Below are positions 10,975-21,299 of a stretch of DNA of 64,000 bases, piece after piece. The stretch spans positions 6,076,001-6,140,000 of the forward strand of contig CM070581.1 of NCBI GenBank assembly GCA_036346355.1, in the 5' to 3' direction. How positions within the stretch are numbered: the first letter of the stretch is position 1; each line of letters opens with the position of its first letter. This stretch comes from Rhipidocladum racemiflorum (taxonomy: Eukaryota; Streptophyta; Magnoliopsida; Poales; Poaceae). The translations under genes were made by a program, and so were the position numbers. The notes beneath the pieces are model-generated. The model was given only the letters and a program-made list of their open reading frames with translations, was not told the DNA's origin and ran no database searches.

Positions 10975-11203
10975 TGTTATGAGATAATGACTCTAACCGT
11001 ATACGGTTAGGAGTCTATCTCTAATATGTGGGCAAATCCCTAATACCTCTCTTATAAATACTAGGTGCCCTCCATTGTATTGACACACATTGATCAATAA
11101 AGAAGAGAGAGCTACACCCTATATCTTGTGTCTCTTGTTCTTGTGTTCTTGTGTTCTTGTTGATTGCCGGTGTTCGACGTGGGGAACGACTTGTTTTACA
11201 ACA
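10975..11203 (+). repeat. Copia 3' LTR, first copy
   Basis: 229 bp, TG...CA ends, identical to the third copy at 36,683-36,911 as far as can be read, and one base different from the 5' LTR. Confidence 0.95.
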
Positions 11204-11276
11204 AAGGACGCATCGTATTCTCCTCTTCAAGAACTTGTGTCCACGTAGGATCTAAATCTTTGGTCGGCGATATAAC
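11204..11276. repeat. Duplicated copia right flank, first copy
   Basis: The 70 or so bases after this LTR match those after the third LTR (36,912 to about 36,990). Shared blocks include GTATTCTCC, AACTTGTGTCCACGTAGG and ATCTAAAT. The small differences are of the CHG-linked kind. The match ends at about 11,276, exactly where the Tat-type LTR begins. Confidence 0.85.
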
Positions 11277-11837
11277 TGTCGGCGATCTGTTCGCCCGGCA
11301 ATGAGATTTGTGATTCTAGGGGATTTGTGCGGGATCTGAGCTTGATGGTAACACAGATGCGAGGGCAATCTGTTTTAGACAGGTTCGGGCTCTCTCGGAG
11401 GAGATAATACCCTAGTCCTGTGTTCTTGGATGTATTGTCTCTCTTTTTCTTGTTTCTCCCTCCTCCTTATATACCTGGGAGAATACATGATAGTTGGGCG
11501 CCACCGGCCCTCGAACATGGTGGCCTGAGCGACATGTCCCTTGTCCTTATCCGCCTTCACGCTCTACATCCTGGAGAGGTGGTTATGCTTTCTCCGACCC
11601 ACGCTTGCCGCTTTGTCGTCCCGACATCCGCAGCTCTGGCGGTGTCATTTGCATGCTTTGTTCTGGCGGGTTGTTAGAGGCGGGCGCGGCTTCCGTGAAG
11701 GATCGGGAGTTGTCTTGGGGAGCAAGTCGAAGGTTTCCTCTGGGCCCGCCGTTGCGCTTAGGCTTTGGGCTTCGCTCCGCTGTCGAGGCCCAGCCGGTGT
11801 AGGCCCTCTTGTGGGGCCTCGTCTCTGACATCCCACA
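11277..11837 (-). repeat. Tat LTR A
   Basis: On the + strand it runs from TGTCGGCGATCTG to GACATCCCACA. A TATA-like GGTATATAAGG on the - strand lies near 11,475-11,465, as expected for an LTR promoter. The same LTR recurs as B and C. Confidence 0.9.
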
Positions 11838-11945
11838 AGAGCCCCAAGTGCTTTAGGATCGATTTTCCGCCCCTTGCCCTGTCATGAGGATTATGCGAGA
11901 GAGATCATAAAGAACTTGTAGTATGAAGCCACCGCGGGTTAGTTA

Positions 11946-12675
11946 GCTCGTGGCCGAGTGGTACCGCGCCCGTTCACGGTCTTGTGACAACCGCCTGTCG
12001 TCGCTCAGTGACCCCATGGGGCGTACCTTGGTCTTTTTGGCTCGTGGTCGAGTGGTACCCGCGCCCGTTCACGGTCTTGTGACAACCGCCTGTCGCTCGT
12101 GACCCCCATGGGCGTACCTTGATCTTTTTGGCTCGTGGTCGAGTGGTACCGCGCCCGTTACGGTCTTGCAACCGCCTTTGTCGCTCGGCCCGACCCTCAT
12201 GGGGCGTACCTTGGTCTTTTGGCTCGTGGCTGAGTGGTACCGCGCTTGGATTCACGGTCTTGCACAGCCCGTCGCTCGGTGACCCTCATGGGGCGTACCT
12301 TGGTCTTTTGGCTCGTGGTCGAGTGGTACCAGCGCCCGTTTACGGTCTTGTGGCAACCGGCTGTCGCTCGGTGACCCTCATGGGGCATACCTTGGTCTTT
12401 TGGCTCGGGGCCGAGTGGTACCGCGCTTGGATTCTGATCTTGCGACAACCTGTCGCTCTCCCGACCCTCATGGGGCGTACCTTGGTCTTTTGGCTCGTGG
12501 TCGAGTGGTACCCGCGCCCGTTCTGTCTTGTGACAAGCCCTGTCGCTCGGTGACCCTCATGGGGCATACCTTAGTCTTTTGGCTCGGGGCCGAGTGGTAC
12601 CAGCGCCCGTTCTGGTCTTGTGACAACCGGCTTGTCGCTCGGCTGACCCTCATGGGGCGTACCTTGGTCATACAG
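11946..12675. repeat. Tandem repeat array, about 8 units of about 91 bp
   Basis: Each unit begins GGCTCGTGG(T/C)CGAGTGGTACC and contains CGGTCTTGTGACAACC, TGTCGCTCGGTGACC and TCATGGGGCGTACCTTGG. Unit starts lie near 11,947, 12,040, 12,131, 12,221, 12,312, 12,402, 12,492 and 12,582. The array sits between the antisense gene and the 3' LTR, where Tat elements are known to carry variable tandem repeats that can seed satellites. Confidence 0.9.
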
Positions 12676-13050
12676 AGTAATGCCTGTGCCCGCTTACGGC
12701 GCACTGCTTTAGACCCTCATGGGGCGCATTCTCAAGACCGTGTTGTTTGTAGATCCTCTCGCGACACCCAATCGCATTATGAGACAAATGACCAGCAATT
12801 GACCCCAAATTATGGGGCGTGCCGTCGAGGATGTTCGGAAAGTGCCCAGCCCCAAGCTTCCGTGTGGCGGCCGGGCGTTCGTGCCCATCGTGGGGCGCAC
12901 TTTATCCCAAACTTTGGACCAGATTTGACACTGGCCGCGTTTTGCGCGACGTAGCTATTGGCCCGTCATGGGGCGTGCCCTGAATCGGCCCGAGGTGAGC
13001 AGAGGGCCTCGTTTCTTCCCACCATAAGGTGGAAATTGGGGCCCATTTCT

Positions 13051-13056
13051 TATAAG
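13051..13056 (+). promoter_or_regulatory. TATA-like box ahead of the left antisense gene
   Basis: TATAAG in the context TTTCTTATAAGTCG lies about 145 bp before the ATG at 13,200 and is conserved in the right unit at 24,784. Its place suits a promoter for the antisense gene, but no transcript evidence is available. Confidence 0.4.
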
Positions 13057-13199
13057 TCGAAGGGACCTCGCCGAGCAACGGCCTCCTTGCACCTTCCCCA
13101 CTACTTGCGAAACCTTCAAACCTCCTTTGGCGATTTAGGGTTTTAGGTTTCGCGCCCTTGGCTTGCGGCGGTTCCTCCCACCAGGTCTTCTTCTTCGCA

Positions 13200-15760
13200 A
13201 TGTCTTCTTCCTCGTCATCGGAAGGTAGCACCGACTGCGGCGGCGAGTGGGAGACCTCCATCACGACGACGTCCCGCTTGAGGGGATGGTCGCCGCCGGC
13301 CCTCCTCCCTCCGCCGAGTTGATCTCCGCCCGTCCCCGCCGCAGGTGACCCTTACCCCACACCTCAGAGAATGAGATTGTGGTGTTTGAGTCCTTCTTCC
13401 GCGGGGATTTAGCATCCACTGAGCGCCTTCCTCCGGGCTCCTCCACTTCTACGAAATTGAGTTGATCAATTTGAACCCCAACTCGATTCTCCACATTGCC
13501 ATCTTCGTCCGGCTCTGCGGCGTATCTTGGGATACGTCCTCATTTGGATTTGTTCCGCTCCTTCTTACAGTGAAGCCTCATCCGAACCGGGCCGCTCCCA
13601 ACGTCGTTGGGGGCGCCGGACTCCAGCTGCGGGAGGGCTCGAAGAAGCAGTATTTTGTCGTTCCTCTCAAAACCTCCCTCAAAGGTTGGAGGCGGGAGTG
13701 GTTCTATTGTGCCAATGTTGATCCCTTCCTCGCCCCCTTTGCCGGCCGTGCTCCTAAAGCTTCCCGATCTTTGGGCGGCGCCGGACGGAGGAGGTTTGGC
13801 GCAAATCCCGAGCTCTGGCGTTGATAGACGATCTGAAGAACCGAGGCTGACGGGTCCCGATATCGCGATCGGTTTGTGAAGCGCCGGTGCAGCCCATGAA
13901 GGAGAGTCCATTTGGGGTTCCAATACAGCGGGCCTCTGGACCCACGCGAAGTCGGACGTGGCCCTGTCGATGGAGTCGGCGGCCACGGGTAGTTGATTTC
14001 TTCGTGCCTGGCACAATAATCACCAACAGGGCTGCCCTCATAAGTTTTCGACGGCAAGGCCTCCCCCTCCGTGGAGTGCACTATCCTTTCGGGAAGGCGC
14101 TCCATGGTTTCTTCGATCGATGTGTGATTCAAGCGAGTGCGATCGTTCCTTTTTTCAGAGCAGCGTGCTTCATTTCTCGATGCTCGGTTATCGGCCTCTC
14201 TCACCTGAAACACGCCAGCGGCGAGTGGGTCGACACATCGGTCGACGCCAATCGCCGGAGTCGGCGGAGGAGGTCGTCGATCTTTCGTCGGCCAGGACGC
14301 CGACTTCCGTGCACCCGGATCGCAGCGCGAGGCATCGACCTTCTGTCCCGAGGTAGCCCGATCGCAGCGCTAACTTCCCTCCGAGTGGTCTGGTCTCGGA
14401 TGAGACACAGGATGAAATTCAAGAAATCCAAAAGGTATTCTTTTGGGTGATCCTTGACTTTTGTTATTCTTGCTGTCTTGAGGTGTCTTCCCTTTTGCCG
14501 ATTCAGACCCTGCTATGGGCGTCCCTGTGGAGGGGTCTCTGAAAAGGAGCCCAGCGGAGGCTAGGTCGCCGTTGCCGCCGATCGCCGGGCGTCGCCACGG
14601 GCGCCGGTGGGCCATGATCTGGCCGAACTGGCTTGATGGTCCGTCCGTCGGCGACGATCGACCCGGCACCGTCTCCGTCGTGGAGGAAGTGCTTGAGAGC
14701 CACCGCCGCTCGGCCCTCTGCCGAAGCCCGAATCGGACCGTATGGTGGGAAGGGTTCCGACCGAAAGGGATGGAAGAGGACGACGAGATGGAGAGCGGCT
14801 CGGGACGGAGCTTTATGAGCTCACCGTCGGGTGTAGCACGCTTCGTCGGTGAGCTTCTTGTCTTCCATCTGTTGCTGCGACTTCTCCCTGAGATTCTCGC
14901 CTGCTACCGAGGACATGGGGGGCGCTCGGAGCAAAGATCGCGGTTTTCCGGAAGGTGCTCCCGAAGCTCAAGGAAGCGTATAGCGATGCAGGACAAACTC
15001 GGCGAGATCAGCGCGGACAGGTGGAAAGAAGTCCACGAGCTTCAGGCGAGTGTATGAGGATCCGGAGGAGAAGGCGGGGCTTGAGCATATGCTCGAAGGT
15101 GAGATTCTCCCTGGATTCGGTTTGGATGTCTTTTGGGTGGTTGGAGAGGATGATGACACTCGTGTTTGAGGCGCGACTCAACCATTCTTGGTGAGGAGGC
15201 CCGATCGAGGTTTCAGAGAATTCTCGCCTCAAGCTCGAGTCGGCTTGAAAGGATGCAGCGAGGCGAAGGGTAAATTTATTTGACTTGGGTTGAACATACT
15301 TGGCGTCGGGTGTGCTCTTGATGGCCGTTTGACTTTGTTGCGAGAATGCAAGGAGAAGATGGTCATTTGTCGAGCAGGGCCGGACTGAGCTAGCGTCGCT
15401 GCGAGCCGATCCTGCACCTTCTGCGTATTGGAAGGAGTCACGCCAGGGCCAGGGGGACGATGCTTTGTTCCACTTCTTACGGGAGGCCGATAGCCAGGAT
15501 CGTAGCTTACGCCAAAGAGTCCGCAACAATGAGTGCGAACCAGGCATTGGCGGTGGTCAAGTCTCATTATCCGAGAATTGACCTCGAAGGCTGTGAAAGA
15601 AGGCTTTGCTGTGATGAAGACAAGGCCAACGCTCCTTGAAGAGGTGTCAGGTGCATCGCAGCCTTGTTGGAGAATCTAGAATTCGACTTGATGTAGGCCT
15701 TGATGCCGAGTGCTCGCCCTCCTTGTCCGAAATATTGTGTCTTCTTACTTCAATATGATT
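13200..15760 (+). pseudogene. Antisense extra gene of the Tat element (putative gypsy-type transposon domain), left copy
   Basis: The ATG at 13,200 opens with a Ser-rich start (MSSSSSSEGS). After frame changes comes a region like VVFESFxRxGF and then NLNPNSILHIAIFVRLC (about 13,468-13,520), the core of the plant 'putative gypsy type transposon' family (Transposase_28). LKTSLKGWRREWFYC follows (about 13,660-13,712), the usual GW+xxWF element. Then come DDLKN-like and RRxSPLKERxH-like parts (13,825-13,910), a long low-complexity region, and a coiled coil rich in Lys, Glu and Leu (14,900-15,760). It lies opposite to gag-pol. The function is unknown in the family; it is not a transposase by evidence. 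Confidence 0.75.
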
Positions 15761-15892
15761 TGCCTGTATTGTCTTCCGCCGAGTGGTCTTGAGACCTCTT
15801 CCACTTTCTTCTCTGGTGAGTTGTTAGAATATATGCCCGCAGCCTTTTGGATCCTGTCGCGCCTTTAGGGTGAGTTTCACTGATCGGTATGG

Positions 15893-16205
15893 CTCCCAAA
15901 CGCCAGGGCCTTGGCCCTTGGCTTTCTTGCCCCAGACACGCTTTTCCGAGAGGCTGGCGTGCAGCTCTCAAGCGTCGGAACTTACGCTGCGGCCACCTGG
16001 CTGAGTGGTTTAGCCCCCGGGCTTGCATCGCTTGCTAGCTCTCCAAACGCCAGGGCCTTGGCCCGCGGCTTTCTTGCCCCAGACACGCTTTTCCGAGAGG
16101 CTGGCGTGCAGCTCTCGAGCGTCGGGACTTCCGCTGTGGCCACCTGCCACCTGGCTGAGTGGTTTAGCCCCCCGGCTTGCATCACTTGCTAGCTCTCCAG
16201 CCCCC
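15893..16205. repeat. Direct repeat, two units of about 148 bp, left unit
   Basis: Two copies start CTCC(C)AAACGCCAGGGCC near 15,893 and 16,041 and both include CAGACACGCTTTTCCGAGAGG and GGCTGAGTGGTTTAGCCC. A partial third end with TTGCTAGCTCTCCAG follows. It lies between the antisense gene and a second small + strand frame. Confidence 0.85.
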
Positions 16206-16422
16206 GGGCTTTTGCGCTTAATCTGGTGTAATTAAGCGAGGAAGCCGAATGGGCTTGGACTGCTTACAACACGTGTCTGGTGAAATTCTCCTTGATTTTG
16301 TTCAATGCGCCGATCTTCTTCGGTATTTGCACTGCCGCTTTGTTTTTCGCGCTTCATTGATTGCGGGGGTGGCGCATTTGATTGCCTTTGGAGACGCTTC
16401 GATTTCCGGGGCTGGGGTGGCT

Positions 16423-16429
16423 TATAAAT
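16423..16429 (+). promoter_or_regulatory. TATA-like box, left unit, second antisense site
   Basis: TATAAAT in the context GTGGCTTATAAATGGGGC precedes a small + strand open frame and is conserved at 28,161. Confidence 0.35.
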
Positions 16430-16444
16430 GGGGCGTCACCGCTA

Positions 16445-16639
16445 ATGAGCGATCGCCCGTTTCTTCTTGCCTTGTCCTTCGTCTTCCTCTTCCAGTTTCC
16501 TTCCATGTCTAATACGGGAGGTTCGTTGGCCCACACGCGGCATTCTTTCGCCAATGATTCTTCGATGTTGCACAACCAGGAGGCGGAAGCATGGGAAGAC
16601 CTTGACTTTTCAACACCGGAGGCGGAGGCGGAGGACTGA
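16445..16639 (+). CDS. Small antisense frame of the Tat element, left copy
   Basis: The frame starts MSDRPFLLALSFVFLFQFPS, a hydrophobic stretch. It then gives SNTGGSLAHTRHSF and an acidic part with EAWEDLDFSTPEAEAED before a stop. The right unit keeps the frame longer (28,183-28,617), so this stop may be a local error. I recognise no family. Confidence 0.3.
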   Translation: MSDRPFLLALSFVFLFQFPSMSNTGGSLAHTRHSFANDSSMLHNQEAEAWEDLDFSTPEAEAED

Positions 16640-17419
16640 GCGGCGAGGACGCCGCCGCCGCGGGCTACCTTGTTGGAGGTCGCACCGGGCTCCACGAGGT
16701 GGCGGAGATCATCCTCGAGATGGTTGGTCGCGATCGTCGCGACGACCTTGCCGCGTCGTGGCCCTCGTCGCCTTGTACCCCCTTGTGGGTGGTTGACGAG
16801 GAGATTCTGGCGGCTTTGGGTCGCGTGGGTCGCGACTAACCTCAGCGATCTCGCCTCCGGTCTCCCAATACACAAGACTGAGACAAGATCAAAGACTAAA
16901 GAATAGCAGGAGTACCAACAAAGACAAAGAAGACTGAGTTTTTTTTTTTTTTTTTTTTTTAGCGCGAGAAAAAGAAAAAAGAAAATTAGCAATGTAAATT
17001 ATTAACATTATGGAATGAAATGCGAAATTTTATCCAGTTCGTGCCTATCACATTTAACCCGAACTTAGTGGTTCCGCCTGATCAACTCATTCTAGTCAGT
17101 TGCTCGATTGCCAAAGAACGAGGAGTCGGGCTCGAGCTTTTGTGATTAGAAATTCGCGACCAGGCAAATCTTGGTTAAATTAGCGCTGCATTGCGATCCC
17201 GAGTGGTTAGTGCTTTCTACCCGCTTAGTTGTCTTGTGGTATAAACCGCCGAGGCTTTGTGCTCATCGCGGCTTGTTATTTCCGTGCATTCTATATCGGC
17301 ACGACCAGAGTTAGGCGCTACAGCAGTCGGGTAATAACCACTCGGGGCTAGCATTACACAACTTCAGAAAATAAGACGAACCACTATTTTATTTAATGTG
17401 TAAGAGTGGGATACATAAA
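16640..17419. other. Spacer between small antisense frame and end of pol, left unit
   Basis: A T-tract of about 22 bases at 16,938-16,960 (an A-tract on the element's coding strand) is followed by about 450 bp with no domain. The same layout is found at 28,620-29,163. Confidence 0.5.
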
Positions 17420-18640
17420 TCATGCGTAGAAGCCGGCAGTCAGCTGTTGGCTGCTCCAAGTATTCGCGAGAACCTCGCCGTCTTCTCGTCTGCAGTCGAT
17501 AAGCACCCGTAGGGTTGTCTTCGAGCGATGTATGGACCTTCCCAAATTGGAGAGAGCTTGTGCTCGCTTTTAGTTCCTCCTCGGGACCATATCTCCTTCT
17601 CGAAAAGGTTACGCTTACGGCGTTGCGAGTGGTAGCGCCGAAGTCCCTGGAGGTACTTAGCCGACCGAGGGCGACAACGCTCCGAGCCTCCTCGAGTTGA
17701 TCAAGCTCCACCATTCGGCTTCCTCGGACTCGGCCGTTGTAGTTTCGAACCCTCGGGTCGAATCGGCTCGATCGGCCAGAACCGCCTCTGCGCCATAGAC
17801 CAGGAAAAAGGGGGTTTGGCGGTCGCTCGGTGGGAGTGGTTACGAGTCCCCAGTCTTGACGGTAGCTCCTTCACCCATCGGGCGGCGTATGGTTTGAGGC
17901 GGTCGAAGATCCTGGCCTTGAGGCCTTGAAGGACAGGCCAGATTAGCTCGCTCGACCTGCCCATTGCTTCGTGGGTGAGCCACCGAGGCGAAGGCAGATC
18001 TTGATCCCGACGCCTTCGCACCATTCTTGGAATTCTTCACTCTCGAATCGGGTGCCGTTGTCCGTGATGATCCGGTTGGGCACTCGAATCGACTACAATA
18101 TCCTGGAAGAACTCCTTGGCCTTAAGCTGCGGTGATAGTTACGGCGGCTTGGCTTCGATCCACTTGGTGAACTTGTCAATGGCCACGAAGAGGTGTTTAA
18201 AACCGCCTTGAGCCTTCTTGAGCGGGCCCACTATGTCGAGCCCCCATCGCAAAAGGCCAAGAAATGGGTATAGTCTGCGTAGCTCATGTGCCGCAAGTGT
18301 GTCTGCCTTGAATAGAATTGGCAGCCCTCGCAGGTTCGAACTATCTCCTTGGCGTCCGTTATCGCCGTTGGCCGAAGAAACCCCGCTTCGGTAGGCTTTC
18401 CCGACTGGGCGCTTGATGCCGCGTGATGGCTGCACATCCTCGAATGGATTTCTTGGAGCAGCTCTCTTCCCGCTTGTCCCGAACGCACCGCCCGAGGACA
18501 CGAGGCACTTTTCGGAAGAGCTCGTCGCCCACCACCACGTAGGATTTGGCTTGTCGGGAGATGCGCTCTGCCAGAGTGGTTGCTTCCGGAGTTTGTCCTT
18601 CAGAGATAATCAAGGTGCAGGGTAGTCGATCTGGATCGAT
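17420..18640 (-). pseudogene. Integrase, left Tat unit
   Basis: Read from 18,640 down. A zinc-binding part contains EIHSxxCxxHHA-like and EGCQFYSRQTH residues (about 18,450-18,300). The core follows with GLDIVGPLKKAQGGF, then AIDKFTKWIEA (about 18,240-18,150). The second Asp region (ITDNGTQF-like) lies near 18,070-18,040. AHPRSNGQVERAN, with the catalytic Glu, lies near 17,970-17,940. The C-terminal GPY/F-type end has FGKVHTSLEDNPTGAYRL and a stop at 17,420. Frame changes occur in several places, but the catalytic triad can be traced. Confidence 0.85.
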
Positions 18641-18708
18641 GAGCGGGACCGGTTCCAGGACCTCGCTTGGCTTTTGCCGTTTTGTAACCCGCTTGGCTCG
18701 TGAAGATC

Positions 18709-19240
18709 TCAGACGAAGATATCACTTAGGACATCCGCCCGAGTGGCTCCCATCTTAGCCAACTTCGTCTGCTGCCTCATTATTGCGGCGGAGGACATGA
18801 ACGACTCAGGCATCACAAACTTGCCTTCCAATTCTCGGACTTGCCGGGCAAGATGCCGCCATATTCTCGATCCACGCACAACCAAATCCTTCAGACTTGA
18901 TTCACCACCAATCGAGTCGCCTCGAACCGCCCGGTAGTCGGATTCCGAGTGATGTGGCGTCTGAAGCCCATGGATGAGGGCCTCGTACTCCAGCGGCATT
19001 GTTTGAGGCGGGAAGTGAATCCAAGGACATACTTCAACCTGTCACCCTTAGGCGAGATAAGGAGGATTCCCGCCTGCTCCTCCAAGCATGAGAGATCCGT
19101 CAAGTGCATGACCCAATATTCTCGCTCTTCTTCGGTGCGAGGAGTCCAGGATTCGGTCCACTCGTAGTAAAGTCGACCAAAGCACAGGACTTGACGGCGC
19201 GGCGCGACTTGAACGAGATGTCGAAAGCTCCAAGCTCACC
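18709..19240 (-). pseudogene. Second (additional) RNase H, left Tat unit
   Basis: The order is HALDGSLMLGGAG (first catalytic Asp), GILLISPKGDRLKYVL, EYEALIHGLQT (Glu), an RGDS motif (second Asp), and ELAKMGATRAD near 18,730. This is a second RNase H of the type that distinguishes the Tat lineage, placed between the usual RNase H and integrase. Confidence 0.85.
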
Positions 19241-19860
19241 GCCCACTTTGAAATTCTTCCGAGAGCTTCCCGATTATGAGGACCTCTCCCACGGGAAAGA
19301 AGTGACTCTCAAATCGAATGTCCTTGGAAATAATGCTTGATTCCGTGGACGAGATCAAAATGGCGTCTGGCGGCTTCCGGATTGGAGGATATCTTGTCTT
19401 GGATTCGCCAAAGATTACCGACGAATAAATCAGGCGTTGCGCGCCGTAGCGGTGTCCAGATTCCTCCCGCTTCCACAACTATCACGGCACTTACTACATG
19501 AGATGTTGCCGCTATGTAGAGCGTAAGAGGTTCACTGGCGCCGCGATACTAAGACTGGGGAGTGGAGAGAAACACCTTGAGTTCTTGAAGGCTCTTTGTG
19601 CCTCTGTAGCCCAATCAAAGCGATCTTGCTTCTTAAGGAGCTTGAAGAAAGGCATTCCCGGCCCCGATCGTGAGATAAACACGCTAAGCGCTACCATGCA
19701 TCCGGTGAGCTTTTGGACCTCCTTTTGGTGGTAGGCGGGGCCATTTTCATAATGGCTCCAATTTTCTCCGGTTCGGCTCGATCCCACGACGGAGATGATG
19801 AACCCGAGTAGTTTCCTAAGACACTCCAAAACGCACTTCTCGGGGTTTAGCCTCATCCGA
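19236..19860 (-). pseudogene. RT thumb and first RNase H, left Tat unit
   Basis: MRLNPEKCVLECLRKLLGF is the end of RT. KEVQKLTGCMVALSVFISR leads to MPFFKLLKKQDRFDW and QRAFKN, then SKTRYPPIRK-like residues near 19,410, as in the RNase H joined to gypsy RT. Confidence 0.8.
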
Positions 19861-20460
19861 ACGCCCTTAGACTCTCGAGCGTCTCGGCGGTCGGAGATAA
19901 GGCTATCTTGTGTCTGGCGTTTTAACTACCACATCATCCACATAAGCTTCCACGCTGCGCCGAGCCGGATGGTGAAAACACCGCTGCACTGGCCACCGTA
20001 TGCTATACCGGCATTCTTAAGCCCGAACGGCATGGTGATATAGCAATATGCTCCGAATGGAGTGATAAACGAAGTCTTCTCGCAGTCTTCCTCTCGAAGC
20101 CGAATTTGATGATAGCCTGAATAGGCGTCCAGAAAGCTGAGTAGCCGAGATCCGGCAGTGGAGTCTACCACCTGATCAATACGAGGGAGACCAAAGGGAT
20201 CTTTCGGACAAGCCTTGTTGAGGTCGGTGTAATCAACACACATGCGCCCGACTTTTATTCTTCTTCCGGGCCGAGTCTGAGGGTTCGCCAACCGATCGGG
20301 ATGATACACTTCTTTGATGAAGCCTGCGGCTAGCGACTTTGTGATCTCTCTCGATGGCTTCTCGGCGATCTTGAGCAAACCGTCGTAACCTTTGCTTGAC
20401 GGGCCTGGCGGATTGGTTTACATTCGGTGCGTGCTCGATCACCTCCACCTGGGGACCCGG
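19861..20460 (-). pseudogene. Reverse transcriptase, left Tat unit
   Basis: From 20,460 down: KQRLRRFAQDRREAI, then CVDYTDLNKACPKDPFGLPR (about 20,245-20,185), LLSFLDAYSGYHQI with the first Asp (about 20,145-20,100), and TSFITPFGAYCYITMPFGLK (20,075-20,015). The catalytic AYVDDVVV follows at about 19,947-19,924. RT copies the element's RNA into DNA. The reading frame holds from 20,378 to 19,926 and breaks just before YVDD. Confidence 0.9.
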
Positions 20461-20763
20461 GCATATCGAGGCGGCTTCCAGGCAAAGACGTCTTGGTTTG
20501 CCCGCAGAAAGGTGACGAGCGCGTTTTCCTATTCATCCTCGAGCCTTGTCCCGATCGAGGCGGCTCGCGCCGGATCGGACGGGTCGAGGAGAATCCTCTT
20601 GGTGCCCTCCTGGCCGATCCCGGAGTTCTGCGGCTTGCGGGTAGGGACATCGCCTTCCGCTTGTCGAAATCCGCCTCTTGACTTAATCCTTTCCGCCCCG
20701 CCGCCTTCCAGAGACTCGGCCATTTCGCAACTCTCTCTGTCGCAAGAGAAAGATCGCTTAACA

Positions 20764-21290
20764 TCACCGCGTAGAGTGATAATACCACTCGGACCCGGCA
20801 TCTTCAGATCGAATCGCGTAGTGGGGCACCGCCATGAACTTGGCCATTTGGTCTCCCCAAGATGGCGTGATACTGTTTGTCGCGAAGTCCGCCACCTCGA
20901 AGCTAAGGCTCTCGATCCGTGTAGTTGTCCCTTGCGCGAGCGTGGATGGTAGAGTGATTTGTCCGAGTGGTACCGCCGACGTTCGGGTATCACTCCATGA
21001 AAAGGCGACGACCGCGTTTGAGGTCGACCAGCGGGATTCCCATATCGCCGAAAGTGTCTTCCACGAAGAGGGCGTTGAGCCCACTCCCACCGTCAATCAA
21101 CACCCTTTTGAGCTTGATGTCGCGGACAATCGGCGCCAGGACCCGGTAGTATCTGTAGGGAATGGGGCCGCGATCTGGGTGATCCGTCGCGATGCGTAAG
21201 TTATTGCGACCTCGGACCACCGGACATATCGGGGTCTCGGCTCTCTTGCATAGATGTCCCGGCGGTGAGCTTTGCTTCCGCTTGGACTCA
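20764..21290 (-). pseudogene. Aspartic protease region, left Tat unit
   Basis: LKRVLIDGGSGLNALFV at about 21,120-21,070 carries the active-site Asp as DGGS, the usual form in this lineage. It is followed by DTFGDMGIPLVDLKRGRR. Upstream are PRYVRWSEVAITY-like residues. The spacer to RT (20,990-20,460) holds QAEGDVPTRKPQNSGIGQEG and has no clear domain. Confidence 0.75.
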
Positions 21291-21299
21291 TATCTTGGT

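Larger units (their letters stand above)
5389..11203 (+). mobile_element. Ty1/copia LTR retrotransposon, degenerate and internally deleted
   Basis: The element has 229-bp LTRs (5,389-5,617 and 10,975-11,203) that start TGTTATGAG, end TTACAACA and differ at one position (A/C near 5,513). A copia-type primer binding site follows the left LTR and a polypurine tract (CAAGGGGAAG) precedes the right one. Inside, in order, are a long leader, gag with a zinc knuckle, integrase remains and RT/RNase H remains, all on the + strand and heavily broken. GTGAC stands at 5,384-5,388. The matching GTGAC is not beyond 11,203 but at 36,912-36,916, after a third copy of the LTR. So the original insertion is bounded by 5,389 and 36,911. 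One difference in 229 bp means a recent insertion. Confidence 0.9.

Noticed and set aside
11204..11276. Possible 5-bp target duplication of the Tat array (ATAAC left, GACAT right)
   Set aside because: The two flanks do not match each other, so the array is not bounded by one insertion; this is used instead as evidence for rearrangement.
11946..12675. Regular repeats considered as a CRISPR array
   Set aside because: The 91-bp units are contiguous without unique spacers, lie inside a plant retrotransposon and match its 3' UTR repeats.
13540..14213. Long - strand open frames opposite the left antisense gene
   Set aside because: They mirror the + strand gene, have Arg/Pro/Gly-rich composition without domains, and are broken in the right unit at different places.
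16354..16992. - strand frame of 212 codons starting with a Phe/Lys run
   Set aside because: Its start comes from the T-tract and the rest mirrors the small + strand frame. It is not supported by any domain and does not align with gag-pol order.
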